From: Ophiosphaerella korrae
Lineage: Eukaryota > Ascomycota > Dothideomycetes > Pleosporales > Phaeosphaeriaceae
NCBI GenBank assembly: GCA_028456385.1
Contig: JALNQF010000042.1
Span: 124,001-188,000 of the forward strand
Length of the DNA: 64,000 nt
Reading direction: 5' to 3'
The position numbers were made by a program, and so were the translations under genes. Below the pieces are notes generated by a model that saw only the letters and a program-made list of their open reading frames with translations, ran no database searches and was not told the origin of the DNA. This document shows positions 42,778-54,530 of the stretch, in pieces (positions within the stretch are counted from its first letter, which is position 1; every line of letters begins with the position of its first letter).

Positions 42778-42816
42778 TCACGTGACAGCTACCAGCAAAA
42801 TTCGCTTAAACCCTAG
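42778..42816 (+). promoter_or_regulatory. Cbf1-type E-box and telobox upstream of eS4
   Basis: TCACGTGA at 42778-42785 and TAAACCCTAG at 42807-42816 lie 123 and 92 bp before the eS4 ATG. The first matches the palindromic Cbf1 site; the second contains ACCCTA, the reverse complement of TAGGGT, as bound by Tbf1-type factors. In several ascomycetes ribosomal-protein genes are driven by Cbf1 and Tbf1, so the pair is a plausible promoter module. Function here is inferred. Confidence 0.5.
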
Positions 42817-42908
42817 TGTCTTGGCCACGGCTCGAAATTCAACCCGCCTGTCAACATCTTCAACATCTCCAGGACACTCAAACTACTAACCTCATAACAA
42901 CAGCCAAA

Positions 42909-43959
42909 ATGGGTCGTGGTCCAAAGAAGCATCAAAAGCGCCTTAGCGCCCCCTCACACTGGCTTCTTGACAAGCTGTCCGGTACGCCTGGCACGGGCAC
43001 CATAATGATTGCGGCTGCCTCTTCAAGTTTTGAGCTGTCGACAGCAAAACTGACATTGTCCAGGTGCTTATGCCCCCAAGGCCTCCCCCGGTCCTCACAA
43101 GCTACGCGACTCGCTGCCTCTGGTCATCTTCCTCCGTAACCGACTCAAGTATGCGCTCAACTCCCGCGAGGTCAACTCGATTCTCATGCAGCGCCTCGTC
43201 AAGGTGGACGGCAAGGTCCGTACTGACTCCACATTCCCGTCGGGATTGATGGATGTTATCTCGATTGAGAAGACTGGCGAGAACTTCCGTCTCATCTACG
43301 ACACCAAGGGCCGCTTCACCGTCCACAGGATAACAGACGAGGAGGCACAATACAAGCTCGGCAAGGTCAAGCGTGTACAGCTCGGCAAGGGCGGCATTCC
43401 CTACTTGGTTACGCACGATGCGCGAACGTAAGTTCCTGCCTCTATCAGCCGTTGACCATAGTGTGGGCTAGGTGTCTGAGGCAACCCTCTTTCACCAGGC
43501 ATCCGACCAGGGTCTGGCGATGTCATATTGATGTCATATTGATGCTAAATTATGTGTAGAATCCGCTACCCCGACCCAGCTATCAAGGTCAACGATACCG
43601 TCAAGATTGACCTCGCCACTGGCAAGATCTCCGACTTCATCAAGTTCGATACTGGTGTCATTGTCATGGTTACCGGTGGTCGTAACATGGGTCGTGTTGG
43701 TGTCATCACTCATCGTGAGCGCCACGACGGAGGCTTCAACATTGTCCACTTGAAGGACGCTGTTGACAATGAGTTCACCACTCGTGAGACCAACGTCATG
43801 TGAGTTGGATTGTTAGATTGTTCGAGGCGTTGCTAATATGGATGTAGTGTTATTGGCCGTGAAAAGCCATGGATATCGCTGCCTAAGGGTAAGGGCGTCA
43901 AGCTCAGCATTGCTGATGAGCGTGACCGCCGCAGGGCGCAGGCTCTTGCTGGTAACTAA
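42909..43959 (+). CDS. rps4: Cytosolic small-subunit ribosomal protein eS4
   Basis: 262 residues from four exons: 42909-42981, 43064-43427, 43560-43799 and 43848-43959 (introns 82, 132 and 48 bp). The N-terminus [20 protein letters not shown] and the first join ([20 protein letters not shown]) are diagnostic, followed by [20 protein letters not shown], the KOW-like segment [20 protein letters not shown], and the ending [20 protein letters not shown] plus a short [12 protein letters not shown] tail. It is a component of the 40S subunit, near the mRNA channel. Intron 2 contains a perfect tandem duplication of ATGTCATATTG before its acceptor. No unusual residue changes noted. Confidence 0.97.
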
Positions 43960-45012
43960 AAGTGAAGGCAAGAGGGTGAGCATGTTAGCAATGAAATTTC
44001 CATGACGGTATGAATCGTGGTGCAAGTGTCGGATACCAAAAACCAGGCGTTGGCCGCTCGTGGGGAGGCAGGACAAGCGTGGGACATAGTGCATGTGATA
44101 GGATTACCAAATGAGAAAGCAACATCAAGCATACCAAAGAGGCAATTTGAGAGGGGACTTTGAATGGTGCGATTTGTTGGTGGCGTCTTGGAAGGCCAGC
44201 AGATTGACTAGTTTGTGCAATGTGCAGGGGACGAAAGGAGACGGCCTATCTTTGGCACCGTTTCGGGATGGGGTGTTCCAAATCAACAGCGGGTTGAGGC
44301 TCCTCGGTGGGCAGTAATGCGTTGCAAGATGGAGCCAATGGGTGGTAGTTGAGCCTATAACGCCCCAGCTATGGACGAGACTGAGGCTGTCAGGTCGGCC
44401 TGGACCGTTTGACACAGAAAGCAGGCGTGCAACGGGGCGCAGTGTATTTTGATTGCCCGTGATGTGTAATCTGCAAGGCTGCACGCGCTGGCCTGTGCAG
44501 AACAGGACCGTCCGGCTTCTGTCTGGGCTGGAGCACATTGGTTGCTAAGGTGCTAAGTTGCTTGATGCATTCGCGTGGACCAACTCTATCGCAGACGGCG
44601 TCTTTCTAGCCGCAATTGCTCAAGGCTCGCTGTCTCTGCCCGTCCCGCCTCGCGGCCCCATTGGCCACGACGCGCCTGCTCGTGCAATACCTGCTTCCAG
44701 CGCTACAGCATCACCACGCTTCCCCGCAACCTGTGCGCGGCCTCGCTGCGTATCAAGACAGGAGCAGACGGTGGTTTTGTGCTTGTGCCATGCACCCAGC
44801 CAGCATCTCCTGCACAACCCCAATCGCCGCTCGTTTCAGTCTGCGGCTCCGCGCCTAGGCCTGTTTCCGCCGCCAGCAATCGGCCTCCGTTGCGCATTCC
44901 CAAAAGGACGCGGCCACGCCCACACGTTCGCTCAACTTCTCCCAGAGTCTCGAGAGCCGGCCTCTGGCGAGCCGACCCTCGCACCAGACTCGCACATATT
45001 CTTCCCGCCGCC
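43960..45012. other. Intergenic and palI 5' region
   Basis: 1 kb between eS4 and palI. The palI frame stays open upstream to about 44,575 but has no ATG until 45013, so the extension is a GC-rich untranslated leader. I did not find a perfect PacC site (GCCARG). The 137-codon minus frame at 44,125-44,538 shows no motif. Confidence 0.45.
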
Positions 45013-47259
45013 ATGCTGCGCCCGGCCACCCCCCTATCTATCCTCTTCTTCGTCGCCTTCTGCTTGCTGCTGCTCTCCACCCTGTCCACGCCCATTATCA
45101 AGAGCATTCCCCTCGCCACCTATCGCGGCATCGACTTTGGCGTCTTGGGCTACTGCCGCAATGGACAGTGCGATGGGCCAATGATCGGCTACGACACCGG
45201 TAAGTCTGTCTCTCGCCCTGCCCTTCCCTGCACTGACACCGCCGACAGAGCGCCTGTTCAGAAACTCGCCCAGCACCGATTTCTCGCTTCCCGCAAGTTC
45301 GCGCCATGCCTTGTCCTCCATCCTCATCGTACACCCCGTGGCTGCTCTCATGACCCTGATATGCTTTGCCCTCGCAGTCGCAGCCCACTTCCATTCGCCT
45401 GCCCATTCGCCGCGGTATCTCCTTGCCCTGCTCATCTTCACTTTCCCCACCCTGCTAGTCTCGTTGCTGGCCTTTTTAGTCGACATCCTGCTATTCGTAC
45501 CGCATGTTGCATGGGGAGGATGGATTGTCCTGGCCGCCACCATCATCATCGTCGCAAGTGGTATTGTGACATGTGCTATGAGGCGCACGCTTGTCAGCCG
45601 CAAGGCGAGAAAGAAGCGCATTGCCGAAAACGAGGACATGAACGGCCAGACCTACTATGCCAGCCGCGCAACAGCCGCCACCGTAGTCAGTGACTACCCT
45701 AAGGCTGAGTCGCCGCCGCCTTTTGCTGGCGACAACATCATGTCTGGGAAGGGAGATGACTACGCTTCTTTTGATCTTCGCAAACAAAATACCGCCGAGG
45801 ACATGACCCCGCTGAACCAACGGAACCCTTCGCTCAAGACTGTCAGCAGTGGTGGAAATGGCTCCGACACCTTAGCTCCCTCACAGCGTGGCCCCCCTGG
45901 TCGCCGCCAGCCGATCGATCAGTATGGTAATCCTGTTCCCCCCATGCCGAACGACGCCATGATGATGAACGGCCCACCACGCGGCTCACCAGGAAGAGGC
46001 GGTCCGTATCGAGGAAGAGGAGGCCCACCTCGAGGAGGTCCTAGAGGTGGTGGTTATGGCCCACGAGGAGGAATGCGAGGACCCCCACCACCGGGATGGA
46101 ACGGCAATGGACGCGGCATGCGACCTCCGCAAGGCGTGCCAATGAATGGTCCAAGTCCAGGTCCAGGTCGCGGTCCTCCACCACCTGGGTACAACAACAA
46201 CAACTACTACTACTATGGCCAAGGGGGGCCACCACCACAAAATATGCCGCCATACGGCAACAGAGGTCCCCCACCAGGTCCTTTGCCGCCTCCTATAGGC
46301 CAAGCTATTGAGATGGACAACCGCATTGGTACGCCTCCAATAACTAACAACAAGAACTACGGTTTGAGGGAAAGTGATGGTGATGTGCAGGGCATGTTGG
46401 CGCTTCAACAGGGTGGATTCCCTGCCGGGGCTCCTCAGCGGCGACCTTCCAATGGTTTAACGAGCCCAACGAGCCAGTACTCCGCTGAGTAAGATATACT
46501 CAATCGCCACTCATAGTATGACTAACAGTGGATAGTGACATTCCTCCATCACAATATGTATCTGCACGCACGGGCTGGAATTCCCAGAAGAATCCTTCTG
46601 ACCAAACACTAAACACAATAAATAACACTAACAGCAGCCGAGGACTCTCTCCAATACAAGACTCGCCTGTAGAGCTCCCTGCTCAACTATCACATGTGGG
46701 GGCGCCTGGTGTCAACCGTAACAACGAAAATACCTCAGACTATTATGAAGATGTGGACCCCAGATTTGCCGAATCAGCACGACCAAACCCTCCAGCAATG
46801 CCAGCATCACTCATGCCAGGTGGCTACTCAAACATGAACAACTCAAACCCCAGCTTTCTTCCCGCACCGCCGCCTCCGACGAATGGAAGTGACCCTAATC
46901 TCCCGCGCACAGGTTCTTATGATGATCTACCAGAAGGTGCGCGCTCGCCCGCTGCGTCAGAGGCTTCACACTTCACGTCCGTATCTCAGCGTCCAGTAAA
47001 TCCCAACTGGAGGCCTGACATGGGCGCTCCAGCAGGCCAATTCGGGCTATATGGGGGAGGTGGTCGAAGACCAATGAGGCAAGAAGATGCAATTTTAGAA
47101 GCTAATATAGGAAATCCAGACTTTGCCATTCCAGGTGCCACCCCAGGAAGGGGTAGGGGTCGGGGACGAGGAAGAGGACCAATGGGGCTACCAGCAGCGA
47201 CGATGGGACCAGGACCGGGACTAAGTAATCAGTCAAGATATCCCGGCCCTAGCATTTAA
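45013..47259 (+). CDS. palI: pH-response regulator PalI/Rim9 (SUR7/PalI family)
   Basis: 716 residues from three exons: 45013-45199, 45249-46488 and 46536-47259 (introns 49 and 47 bp). MLRPATPLSILFFVAFCLLL starts the first membrane span, followed by an extracellular loop with GVLGYCRNGQCDGPMIGYD, the conserved Cys-containing block of the family. Three further spans follow (about 95-115, 125-150 and 160-185) and RRTLVSRKARKKR marks the cytosolic side. The remaining 500 residues are disordered: an RGG/Pro-rich part, GRGGPYRGRGGPPRGGPRGG and others near 255-285, Asn/Tyr repeats, and a second GRGRGRGRGP patch close to the C-terminus. PalI assists the PalH sensor in alkaline-pH signalling to PacC. 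Long disordered tails are usual in the family; RGG density is striking. Confidence 0.88.
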
Positions 47260-48230
47260 AAGAAGAAAGAAGAACATTATGGGCGAGGGAGATTCCTCTT
47301 ATTCGCCAGCACCTGACACTTGTCAATGTCACTCCAAGAAGGAAAATATCCCTAATCTTGAAGCCGGCCACGAAGCCATCGACACTAGTTCACCTCCGTT
47401 GTACAATATCTACGCTTCAACTTCACCTTCGAGACTACCGAGGACCCAGCGAGAACCCTCCTTCTAGCATCCTACCGTTCGCGATATATAATTTCTAGTC
47501 CAGCTCTCCCACCCACAGAGCTGCTGCCCCAAATCCTTTCTTGGGCCATTTACCAACCACCAGACCACTGAAGTCTAGCGTTGCTCGATAAAACATTTTT
47601 CCATTTCTCCCTTTTCTGTCTTACCAACACGCCGTTTTTCTCACCCTGTTTAAACACCGCTTGGATCCCGAACCGAGCCTTTTTTTTTGGAATTAGATAG
47701 GGCGTTGCGAAGACGTGTATGGGCAGGCGGCGTGGTACCACCGCAAATGAGAAGTACATGTACAACATTCCACAGGGTGGAACTGTAAGGGGTGGCGTTT
47801 TGTGGCTGTTTAGGAAACAAGGAGAGCAATATACGCTGGAGAGAATAAATAAACGCAAATAGGAATTTCACTATACTGGCACAGATTTATGCCGTGATTG
47901 AGAGCCAAAGGCACGAATATAACGTACCCATCATCAACTCGAACAAACAACACGGCAAGCATGAACGCATAGCAAAACGCCCAGAACCAGCATAACTCCC
48001 CTCGGGCGCAAATAAATTCTCTGTCCCAATCTATCTCTCTATCCGAACCAATGCGTCTTCCCCGAAAATGCACACATACACACACGCTATACAAACGCAA
48101 TCAAAAAGCGCCCCTCAATTTCCAAAACAAGTTTCATACTAAACCACGCACGCACAACGAAAGCCCAAAACGAGCGAAATACACCGTTACTCGATGCATA
48201 TCCACACACCCACACCCATACGCATCCACT
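47260..48230. other. Convergent intergenic region
   Basis: 971 bp between the 3' ends of palI (+) and the BCAS3-domain gene (-). Frames such as 47,279-47,467 have no motif. Presumed 3' UTRs and terminators; an A/T homopolymer near 47,681-47,689. Confidence 0.45.
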
Positions 48231-51200
48231 TCAGACCCTGTCTTCAGCAAAATCCAGCACATCGCAGTCGTCCTCGAAAAAGCCTTCTTCGTCGCCTTCG
48301 CGGCGGGTACGTCTGCGCCTCGTGGTGACGATGACCTGTTCGACTTCTTCCTCGCCGTCGCGGAGGACGAGGTTTTGGATGCGTGCTGCGATGGCGGGGA
48401 GGTCCGGGTCGGAGTCGGCGGTGTCGTCATAAGCGTGTGTGATGGGGGATGACACACGGATGGCGTCGACGTCGGTGCCGAAGAGCCAGGGGGAAGGGTC
48501 GTCGTTGTGGTGGAGGGAGGGGGAGAGGTCGGGGAGGTGGGTGTGGGAGGTGGAGCTGGCGTGGGAGGAGGCGAGGGGGCGGGTGTAGATGAAGCGGGAG
48601 ACGCGGCGGTCGGTGTAGAAGGGTTGGTATGGGGGGTTTGTTTCGATTTCGGAGAAGCTGAGGGGGACGGGTGAGGGTGAGGGGTTGGGTTTGCGGGATG
48701 GGAGGGTGCGGGGAAGCCATTCGCCGTAGGGGTCTTGGGGTGGTTCTGGGTCGGCGGGGTGGGGGAAGAGGTGCTCTGTGATAGAAGGCGGAAGAAGGGC
48801 GTTGCTGATGGGCGCGAGACCGAATTCAGCGACCTTCTTTTTAGAGACGGATGTTGTGCCTGATGATTTGGTTGCTGGGCGCATTTGTATGCGCCATATT
48901 TGGAGCATACCTCCGGAAACCATTGCGATTGATCCTCGACCCCGGCCGGAAAGCCACCGCACACTGCACGGTTTGATACCGCTGAGAGATGTAGGAAGCG
49001 TGAGCTTGTTATCGCCTGCGTGTCGGATGTTGTTGATGGACTTGCCAACGCCAGCGGCAACAGCCTTTCCAGACTTCGCACCAGCGGCAGGTGTCACCCC
49101 AAAACTACTCAGGCTGAACCGAGAGCCGCCGCTAGTGTTGCGTGCTCGGACTGCATCCAACCAAGGTTTTGCCGTTCCATTAATAGTCTGCATAGCAGAG
49201 TTGAGTGCGCCCCCACGGCCTGCGGCTACTGCGTCTCCCTTTGGCTTAGCTGCTGGTGCCGCTGAACGATTACGCCGTGGAGGAGGCCATTGAAATGCTG
49301 ATGCTGGCATAGAAAACATGTGTACCGTTCCTTTGTCGGTAATGACAGCTACTTTATCCATCCTAGGCGCTGACCATGCGACATCGACCACATTAGTGAC
49401 TGTCATTCGTGCAAAACGAGCTGATTGTCGCACATGAGGGCCAAGGGCTTGATCTCTTGATGTCTTGCGGGCTCTGCGAGAAGTCATGCGTTTCAAATCC
49501 CACACATCCTGAAAGTCTCCCTTCTTACTAACTGACATGAGCATCAAACCGCTGGGTGAGAACGATAAAAAGCTGCAGCCCAGAACGGCGGGTATAGCTG
49601 CGATAGCATGGAGAGCATTCTTATTCCTTAACTCCTCAGCATCCAACAACTTCTGGAGATCGTAGATGGATACGATAGTCGTCTCCTGCCTAGGTTGCGT
49701 TTGTTGATGGCCATGTGTAGGTGGAAAGTAATGCTGCATAGGATCTTGTCCGTAGGAAGCACTACTAGGAGCACCGTTGGCTTGAGGTGACTTGTTCATA
49801 TAAGCGTTGTAAGCTTGTATACCCTTTTCAGTTGCCCAACGAGCACCTTTGATGGCGACTTGAGTTCCTTCTCTTGTAAGGCGGTCAATGAGACTGGCCG
49901 TTTCAGGGGCCTCCACGGTGCAGTTTGCTGATGGCTGTGGAGGAACTGTATGGTGCGTGATACCCGGTGGGCGTTCATGGTATGGTGAAGTAAGAGCCAC
50001 ACCATTCAAGGCGTACAGTGCACTAGAGGCTGGAGGCGTTACGGAGAGCCAACGCTCTGAGAGTGAGAAGACTGGTACACCATATTTCTCGAGAGGAACT
50101 TCCTCCTGACTCCCATCAGCAGCGCTCGAGGCGCTTGAAGGCATTGGTCGGTCACGTAATTGAACCGAAGTCCAAACTTTACCGATGCATCGGTACCGCT
50201 CGAGATATTCTTCATGACCCTCGAGGTACGGAGCAAAAATGAAAACCTCACCACTCGAGCCAGACGCAATGACTACATATTTGCCTTTTGCATCTACTAC
50301 AAACTCGCCAGCTGGGGCCGGGGGCTGAAACATGGGGCTATCAATAGGGCCAGTTAACGGTACCAGCGGGCTTCTGTACAGAACTGCGAGTCTTCGCTTC
50401 TCCTTCAGCGAATAGATCTCAACCGATGTTTGATAATCAGTTACTTGGGCTGCAGGAGTATCCCCATGGATAGAGACCGGGCGGCTCGGGGAATCAGAAG
50501 CTGAATCGTCAACAACTGAAGAAGAGCCACTGCCACTTTGACTACTACGGCCCTCTCGTACAACGGGGCCATGCAGTGTAATTGCAACCAGTGGTCTGGA
50601 CTGCGCCAGGGGATCTCTCCGTGCGGTCCAAGGGAGGATTTTAGCGCCCAAAACAGCGCCCCTAAGGCCCTCTAGACGACCTACGATATCCATTTTACCC
50701 TTCTCGACTCTGAATATATCCAGGCCTCCTTGCTGGCCAACAAGCAAAACATTCCCAGCAACTTGTGCGGCTTCATCCCCAGCCATGGTGAGGCTGTCAA
50801 AGCCACAAAAGTAGCCTCCTTCACCTGGTGTAAGGCCGTCGATATTGGCATTGTTGAGGCCAAGATCGAGGTCGGGTAGGCCATAGAAATGTGCTTGTGG
50901 CTGGTGTGGTAGGGGTGGGTTCGGCATGAAGTGCTGAGATGGTGGACGGGCACCTTGATGCGAGTACGTGGATGCTCTGCGGTCCCTGGCCGGTGAATCG
51001 CGGGGAGAGTTCTGCATGCGGCCGCCGAATGTAGTGTACTGATTGGGATGACTCAGGGGCCGGGCGGCTGGCGGTGAATTGGACATGGGCTGTGGGGCAT
51101 AGAGTCCGTCGCGGGCGCTGGGCGAGTTGTGGAAGGTTGGTGGGGAGCCAGCTATGGCTATGCCGCCGTTGTTTGGCGAGGCTTGGTTGGTGAAGAAGGG

Positions 51201-51609
51201 AACGGACTTGGTCCACTCGTTTGTGTACTGTGCAGCGGCAGTGCCTCTCGTGGCACCCAAGGCAGACAGCAGCGGAGAGGTGGCTGCATTATAAGCTGTG
51301 GATATGGGAGAAGAGGCAGATGAGAGGTGATTGGCAGCGGGCGGGGAGTTGGTCCTGGTAGACGGTCGGTTAGTCAGAGCTGTTGGAGGAGAGCAGAGGG
51401 GGGAGGGGGGTCAGGACGTACAAGTCTCTGGGATATATGCGCGTAACTCTCTCCACGTGTCTATCTCTTCTTCCCAGCTCATATCTGGATGTGTTGCGAC
51501 CGCGCGGCTGGGGCGTGTCCTGCACCTTGGCGCGGTTGCGTTGTTGACGGTGGAGGAAGGTGAGGTTGGAGATGGGGGTGGTATGCTCGGAGTCTGGCGA
51601 TGGGCTCAT
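48231..51609 (-). CDS. BCAS3-domain WD40-repeat protein
   Basis: 1,103 residues in two exons: 51422-51609 and 48231-51354, with a 67 bp intron (GTACGT..ACCAG). ATG at 51609 reads MSPSPDSEHTTPISNLTFLH. The alternative acceptor at 51379 would produce an immediate stop, so the 51354 junction is preferred. After a long disordered N-terminus (about 1-220) come beta-propeller-like repeats: VLLVGQQGGLDIFRVEKGKM, IVGRLEGLRGAVLGAKILPW, GKYVVIASGSSGEVFIFAPYL, and the segment VLGCSFLSFSPSGLMLMSVS-K-KGDFQDVWDL, typical of BCAS3 proteins. A BCAS3-type C-terminal region (about 760-900) and an acidic tail follow. Animal BCAS3 works with PHAF1 at autophagic membranes and on cytoskeleton; the fungal role is not established. 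No closer assignment is possible. Confidence 0.75.
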
Positions 51610-53030
51610 TCAAGATGCTGGGTGGTTCTTGGGAGATGCAGACCAGGGCGTGGCAGGCTCTGGTGGGGGAGGAGGAGGAGGAGGAGGAGGAGGAGGAGGA
51701 GGGGAGCACTGTAGATGACGGTCACGGCCGGCGGGTGGATGAATGCTCTAAGACAAAGGCGGCAGTGTCACGCGCCGGCTGATGCTGTCCTGTGAGCGCC
51801 CCCAACACGTGCCTGAGGAAGCGCGGGGGAAACTATGGAGCGTTAATGACGGTGCCTGACCGAATTGCTATCTGTCGTTCGCGATGGTGACTCGTCGGCT
51901 GACGGGCTGGTTGTTGGCGACGGACGCGCGGGGCTGGGAGAGCTTCACACCGACAAGCACTGTTTCGGAAAGACTCAGCAGCGGATGCACATGGGCTACC
52001 AGAATCGAGATGGAGGACGTCTAAACGTTGTCGGCCTCTCTCAAAGGGTTGAGGATGGCGATGAGTGTTGGCTCTGCAGGGTCCAGCTCTCTGGTCAACG
52101 AGGGGTACGACTGCATGTCCCTTCAGCCCCGTGTCATTCGTTGGCAGACAGCATGGCACCTGCCGCCCTTTTCATGTCTAGGCATCATTCACGAACACGC
52201 AAATTGTGCCATGGGCCGGCCCTCCATCGTAACAGCAGAGAGAATAGCAGCAGAATAACAGCAGAACTCGGGCGCTGCTGCATGCAGAGCACTGGGAGCG
52301 AGCAGTGAGCAGTGACGCACTTGCACAACCCTCTGCAGACTCCACATCCCGGCCCCCGTCCCGAGGCGGCGGTAGCCAGCGCCCCTTTTCACTGCCCATG
52401 AATACATACGACCACGCATTGTAATAGCAAAGGCCTGAATAAGAACATTGGACCTTCAAGATTTCTGGCCGGACTTGCTTCTCGGCGTGTTAGCATCGAG
52501 TTTCGAACGCGCGGAGCAGCAAGGCATGAGACTACATAGATGATTAATGTGCAGATGAGGCATTTTCAGCACGCAACTTGCAGGCAAGTAACAAGGCTCT
52601 AGCCACAAGTGCAGATCGGACGAGAAACAAAGGCCACGGTGCATCCAAGGCATCCAGGAACTGATAAACTGGTTGGACACACTTGAATGCTCAGAAACCA
52701 TGCTGTAAGCGCGGGCCGAGCGTGCATGCCGTGAAGTCTGATTCTCGGGCCCAGGCGGCCAGGATCCAGGATTTTCGAGTCTTCGAGGCATCGCATCATT
52801 TTGCGACTTGCAAGCATCCCCAGCCATTCGTCGTCTGCTCCATTCTGCTTCCTGTTCCTGGCACTGGTGTAGCCCGGTTGACGTCATACCATAACATAAC
52901 ACAACGCACGCTTGCGCCCCTACCTACGCAATCCATGCAGCATGCTCACTCAGCACTCCCATTCAGCAGTTGAGATAGTGCACTCAAAGGACATACACAT
53001 GGCCATCTCTTCTCCAATCCTGCTACCGCC
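51610..53030. other. Divergent promoter of the BCAS3-domain and alpha/beta-hydrolase genes
   Basis: 1.4 kb, GC-rich at the left. Contains the GGA microsatellite listed next. Frames at 51,331-51,714, 51,865-52,308 and 52,456-52,902 are open by composition and have no motif. Confidence 0.45.
51668..51702. repeat. (GGA)n microsatellite
   Basis: About eleven consecutive GGA triplets on the plus strand, i.e. (TCC)n in the presumed 5' leader or core promoter of the minus-strand BCAS3-domain gene, whose ATG is 59 bp away. Polypurine/polypyrimidine tracts of this kind are slippage-prone and can adopt triplex structure. Confidence 0.9.
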
Positions 53031-54530
53031 ATGACTAGTTACTGGAACTCGGTCGCCTACTTCTTCCGCCTGCCCTTCCACATACAATGGCGTACCTTTC
53101 TTGTTCAGATACCGCGCTTCGTGCCGCTCTCCATACTGCATCTGACATCGCCTAATGGGCCTCACCCATTCGTGATATCTCTGCCCAGCCGCAGGGACAG
53201 AGTGATTGCCATATACGTCTTCGTGCCCCCGCGCCCGGTCGACCTGGGGGACAATGGCGATTCGGAAAGGAAAAGGAAAGAGACGGGTGAGTGGCGGGTG
53301 CCAGTGGTGCTGGATTTCCATGGCGGAGGATTCATCATGGGCTCTCCGCTAGAACAAGCACCATATGCGTCAATGATGTCTCGGGAGCTCAGCGCCGTGG
53401 TTATCAGTGTTTCCTATCGCATTGGCCCATTTCACCAGTTCCCGGCTGCCATACACGACGCTGAAGACGTTCTCTCAGCCATCCTAGACACAAGTGGGGT
53501 ATCAAAGGCTGGCAAGGTGCTCAGGACAGAGATACAACGATACTACACCATGACACGCGAAATGTCACTGTCAAAGAAGAATAAGATATACGCCGCACCT
53601 CACATGGAGCATGTCACCACCATGACTCTTGACCCTACGCGCCTGGCTATTAGCGGGTTTTCGGCTGGAGGCAATATTGCCCTCAATACGGCTCTATCAG
53701 TCCCACCTTGCCCAGAGCCCGCAATCTCATCACCCGTCTTCGGCCGCTCTCGGTCGCTCACACGAGGCCCTTCCCTAGCTGACACAATGTCTCCTCTGCT
53801 GCCACCCAATCGAGCTGCCACCGTACTTGATGATGTATGCAAGCCATGGCCATCACTTCTACCCTCGCCGCAAGTACAGCCGAGAATGCTTCCGCTACTC
53901 TTATTTTACCCCTCGTTAGACGCCCGACTGCTGCCACACGAACGGCCAATGAAGCCACTCCCAAACGCTCTGCGAGGTGATGATAAGAAGACCGAGAAGC
54001 CCAGAATGCCCGGACTATTCTCAATCATGGGACCGACATACTTACCCAGAAGACTCCGTGCCCACCTTCGAGCAAGTCCTGGTCTAAACAGCCCAGACAA
54101 TGTGCAAAAAAACGCAGCCATATTCCTAGTCCTCCCAGAAAAGGATACGCTAGCAGTCCAAAGCGACGTATGGGTCGACAAGATGAACTCTGGTGGCTGG
54201 AACGGCCTCGTGCGTTTCGGTGACGGAAGAGAAGGGGACTGGGACGGTCACGTCGGCGGCTCTGCAGGCTCGTCTGTTCCGCAAAGCAGCAAGAACGGCG
54301 GGCTCGAGGTATGGCATGCGCCCGGCTGTCGGCATGGCTGGACACAGTTCCCGGACACGTTTGTGCCCAAGCACGAACGAGCAGAGCGGGAGCTAGTGTT
54401 TGCCCGAACGCTGGATTTCGTGCGGGAGAATTGGAAAAAGGAGCTGGAGGTGTCTGCTCCGAAGCAAGGGTACGAGGGCCAGGAATTGAGACCGTTGAGG
54501 GTACCCAGCGGGCTAACGCTGCCGGAGTGA
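53031..54530 (+). CDS. HSL-type alpha/beta hydrolase (abhydrolase_3)
   Basis: Intronless, 499 residues, ATG at 53031 (MTSYWNSVAYFFRLPFHIQW). The oxyanion-hole motif HGGGF is at 97-101. YRIGPFHQFPAAIHDAEDVL follows as the usual YRxxPExxFPAAxxD block with the Glu changed to His. The nucleophile elbow GFSAGG has the Ser at 211, with Phe in place of the common Asp of GDSAGG. The catalytic His is probably in PGCRHGWTQFP near residue 440, and an acidic residue lies in VLPEKDTLAV. Insertions between these blocks make it longer than the about 350 residues typical of the family. Carboxylester hydrolysis is expected; the substrate is unknown. No signal peptide, though an amphipathic N-terminus might associate with membranes. 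Confidence 0.85.
   Translation: MTSYWNSVAYFFRLPFHIQWRTFLVQIPRFVPLSILHLTSPNGPHPFVISLPSRRDRVIAIYVFVPPRPVDLGDNGDSERKRKETGEWRVPVVLDFHGGGFIMGSPLEQAPYASMMSRELSAVVISVSYRIGPFHQFPAAIHDAEDVLSAILDTSGVSKAGKVLRTEIQRYYTMTREMSLSKKNKIYAAPHMEHVTTMTLDPTRLAISGFSAGGNIALNTALSVPPCPEPAISSPVFGRSRSLTRGPSLADTMSPLLPPNRAATVLDDVCKPWPSLLPSPQVQPRMLPLLLFYPSLDARLLPHERPMKPLPNALRGDDKKTEKPRMPGLFSIMGPTYLPRRLRAHLRASPGLNSPDNVQKNAAIFLVLPEKDTLAVQSDVWVDKMNSGGWNGLVRFGDGREGDWDGHVGGSAGSSVPQSSKNGGLEVWHAPGCRHGWTQFPDTFVPKHERAERELVFARTLDFVRENWKKELEVSAPKQGYEGQELRPLRVPSGLTLPE

Noticed and set aside
44575..45012. N-terminal extension of PalI from the open upstream frame
   Set aside because: The frame is open but has no ATG before 45013, and the protein starting there has the expected first membrane span.
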